This document shows positions 63,874 through 64,000 of a DNA stretch of 64,000 bases, one piece after another; position 1 is the stretch's first letter; each line of letters starts with the position of its first letter. A model generated the notes under the pieces. That model made no database searches. It saw only the letters and a program-made list of their open reading frames with translations, and was not told the origin of the DNA. The translations under genes and the position numbers were made by a program. The DNA is taken from positions 40,815 to 104,814 of the forward strand of contig JACQFX010000067.1 of NCBI GenBank assembly GCA_016199835.1, given 5' to 3'. Source of the DNA: Nitrosomonadales bacterium. GTDB taxonomy: Bacteria; Pseudomonadota; Gammaproteobacteria; Burkholderiales; Gallionellaceae.

Positions 63874-64000
63874 TCACAAACGTAGTCTTGCGCTGACCCA
63901 ATTGCAATGCGGGCAGAAGCCCAGTTCGCCGACGAGCGCCGTGCTCAAGTGCAGGCGCAACGAGGTGATCGAGTCCGGCACGTGGCGCTGCGCGCGTTGG
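63874..64000 (-). CDS. Possible C-terminal fragment of an unknown protein
   Basis: A minus-strand frame enters from the right edge and stops at 63874. It reads 41 codons ending with LVGELGFCPHCNWVSARLRL. The CPHC pair may be half of a metal site. GC content rises sharply here, as expected for coding sequence in this genome, but both other frames on the plus strand are also open. I cannot identify the family and the call is weak. Confidence 0.3.
   Translation of the reverse strand, partial: QRAQRHVPDSITSLRLHLSTALVGELGFCPHCNWVSARLRL

Noticed and set aside
63748..63885. 45-codon plus-strand frame with a GAGGAG ribosome-binding site
   Set aside because: The peptide has no hydrophobic segment or motif worth calling and crosses the palindrome at 63834; evidence is too thin for a gene.

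Overview
This 64-kb window is a chromosomal origin region of a betaproteobacterium that fixes CO2 through the Calvin cycle. The first 84 bases read, on the minus strand, as the N-terminus of form II RuBisCO (cbbM). A divergent CbbR-type LysR regulator follows, then a glycolytic/Calvin gene run in the order tkt-gap-pgk-pyk-fba (minus strand). The betaproteobacterial blocks def-fmt-rsmB-DUF4390-ntrY-ntrX, LysM-dprA-smg-topA and ubiE...Tim44-ubiJ-ubiB, together with form II RuBisCO and a small c-type cytochrome, suggest a chemolithoautotroph of the Gallionellaceae/Nitrosomonadales kind. The lineage is inferred from gene content only.

Layout. 1-8.5 kb: cbbM (partial), cbbR, a 37-residue membrane peptide gene, and the carbon-metabolism operon. 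8.6-14.7 kb: translation-start processing and 16S rRNA methylation genes plus an NtrY/NtrX-type two-component pair (minus). 14.8-20 kb: LysM protein, dprA, smg, topA (plus). 20.1-25.3 kb: gyrB, dnaN, dnaA (minus), with a DnaA-box/AT-rich spacer that is the best oriC candidate. 25.4-33.3 kb: rpmH, rnpA, yidD, yidC, mnmE, mnmG, rsmG, parA, parB (plus), with two perfect parS sites at 22576 and 29089. 33.4-43.7 kb: the full F1Fo ATP synthase operon atpIBEFHAGDC, then glmU and glmS. 43.8-50.7 kb: an orphan ParA-like ATPase facing ubiB, then ubiJ, a Tim44-domain protein, an RluA-type pseudouridine synthase, yjdM, two small unknown genes, ubiE and a DUF971 gene. 50.8-64 kb: mixed genes (YhcH-like, coiled-coil lipoprotein, ttcA, pteridine-reductase-like SDR, MidA-like methyltransferase, DNA glycosylase, secreted EF-hand protein, cca, lytic transglycosylase, cytochrome c, zinc-ribbon membrane protein, a multi-HAMP chemoreceptor).

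Genes left of dnaA mostly point left and genes right of rpmH mostly point right up to about 44 kb, as expected when replication forks leave an origin near 24-25 kb. parA/parB and the parS sites would handle origin segregation.

I found no CRISPR array, phage, complete insertion sequence, tRNA or rRNA. I see no convincing undescribed multi-gene system. The most distinctive material is between genes: several REPIN-like paired hairpins with GTAG/CTAC ends and different core sequences, a perfect 27-bp-arm palindrome after glmS, and a palindromic repeat sitting in frame inside the RluA-type gene. Other points of note are a short membrane peptide downstream of a CRP-like site, an NtrX-like regulator without its AAA+ domain, and a secreted eight-EF-hand protein built from exact 67-residue units.
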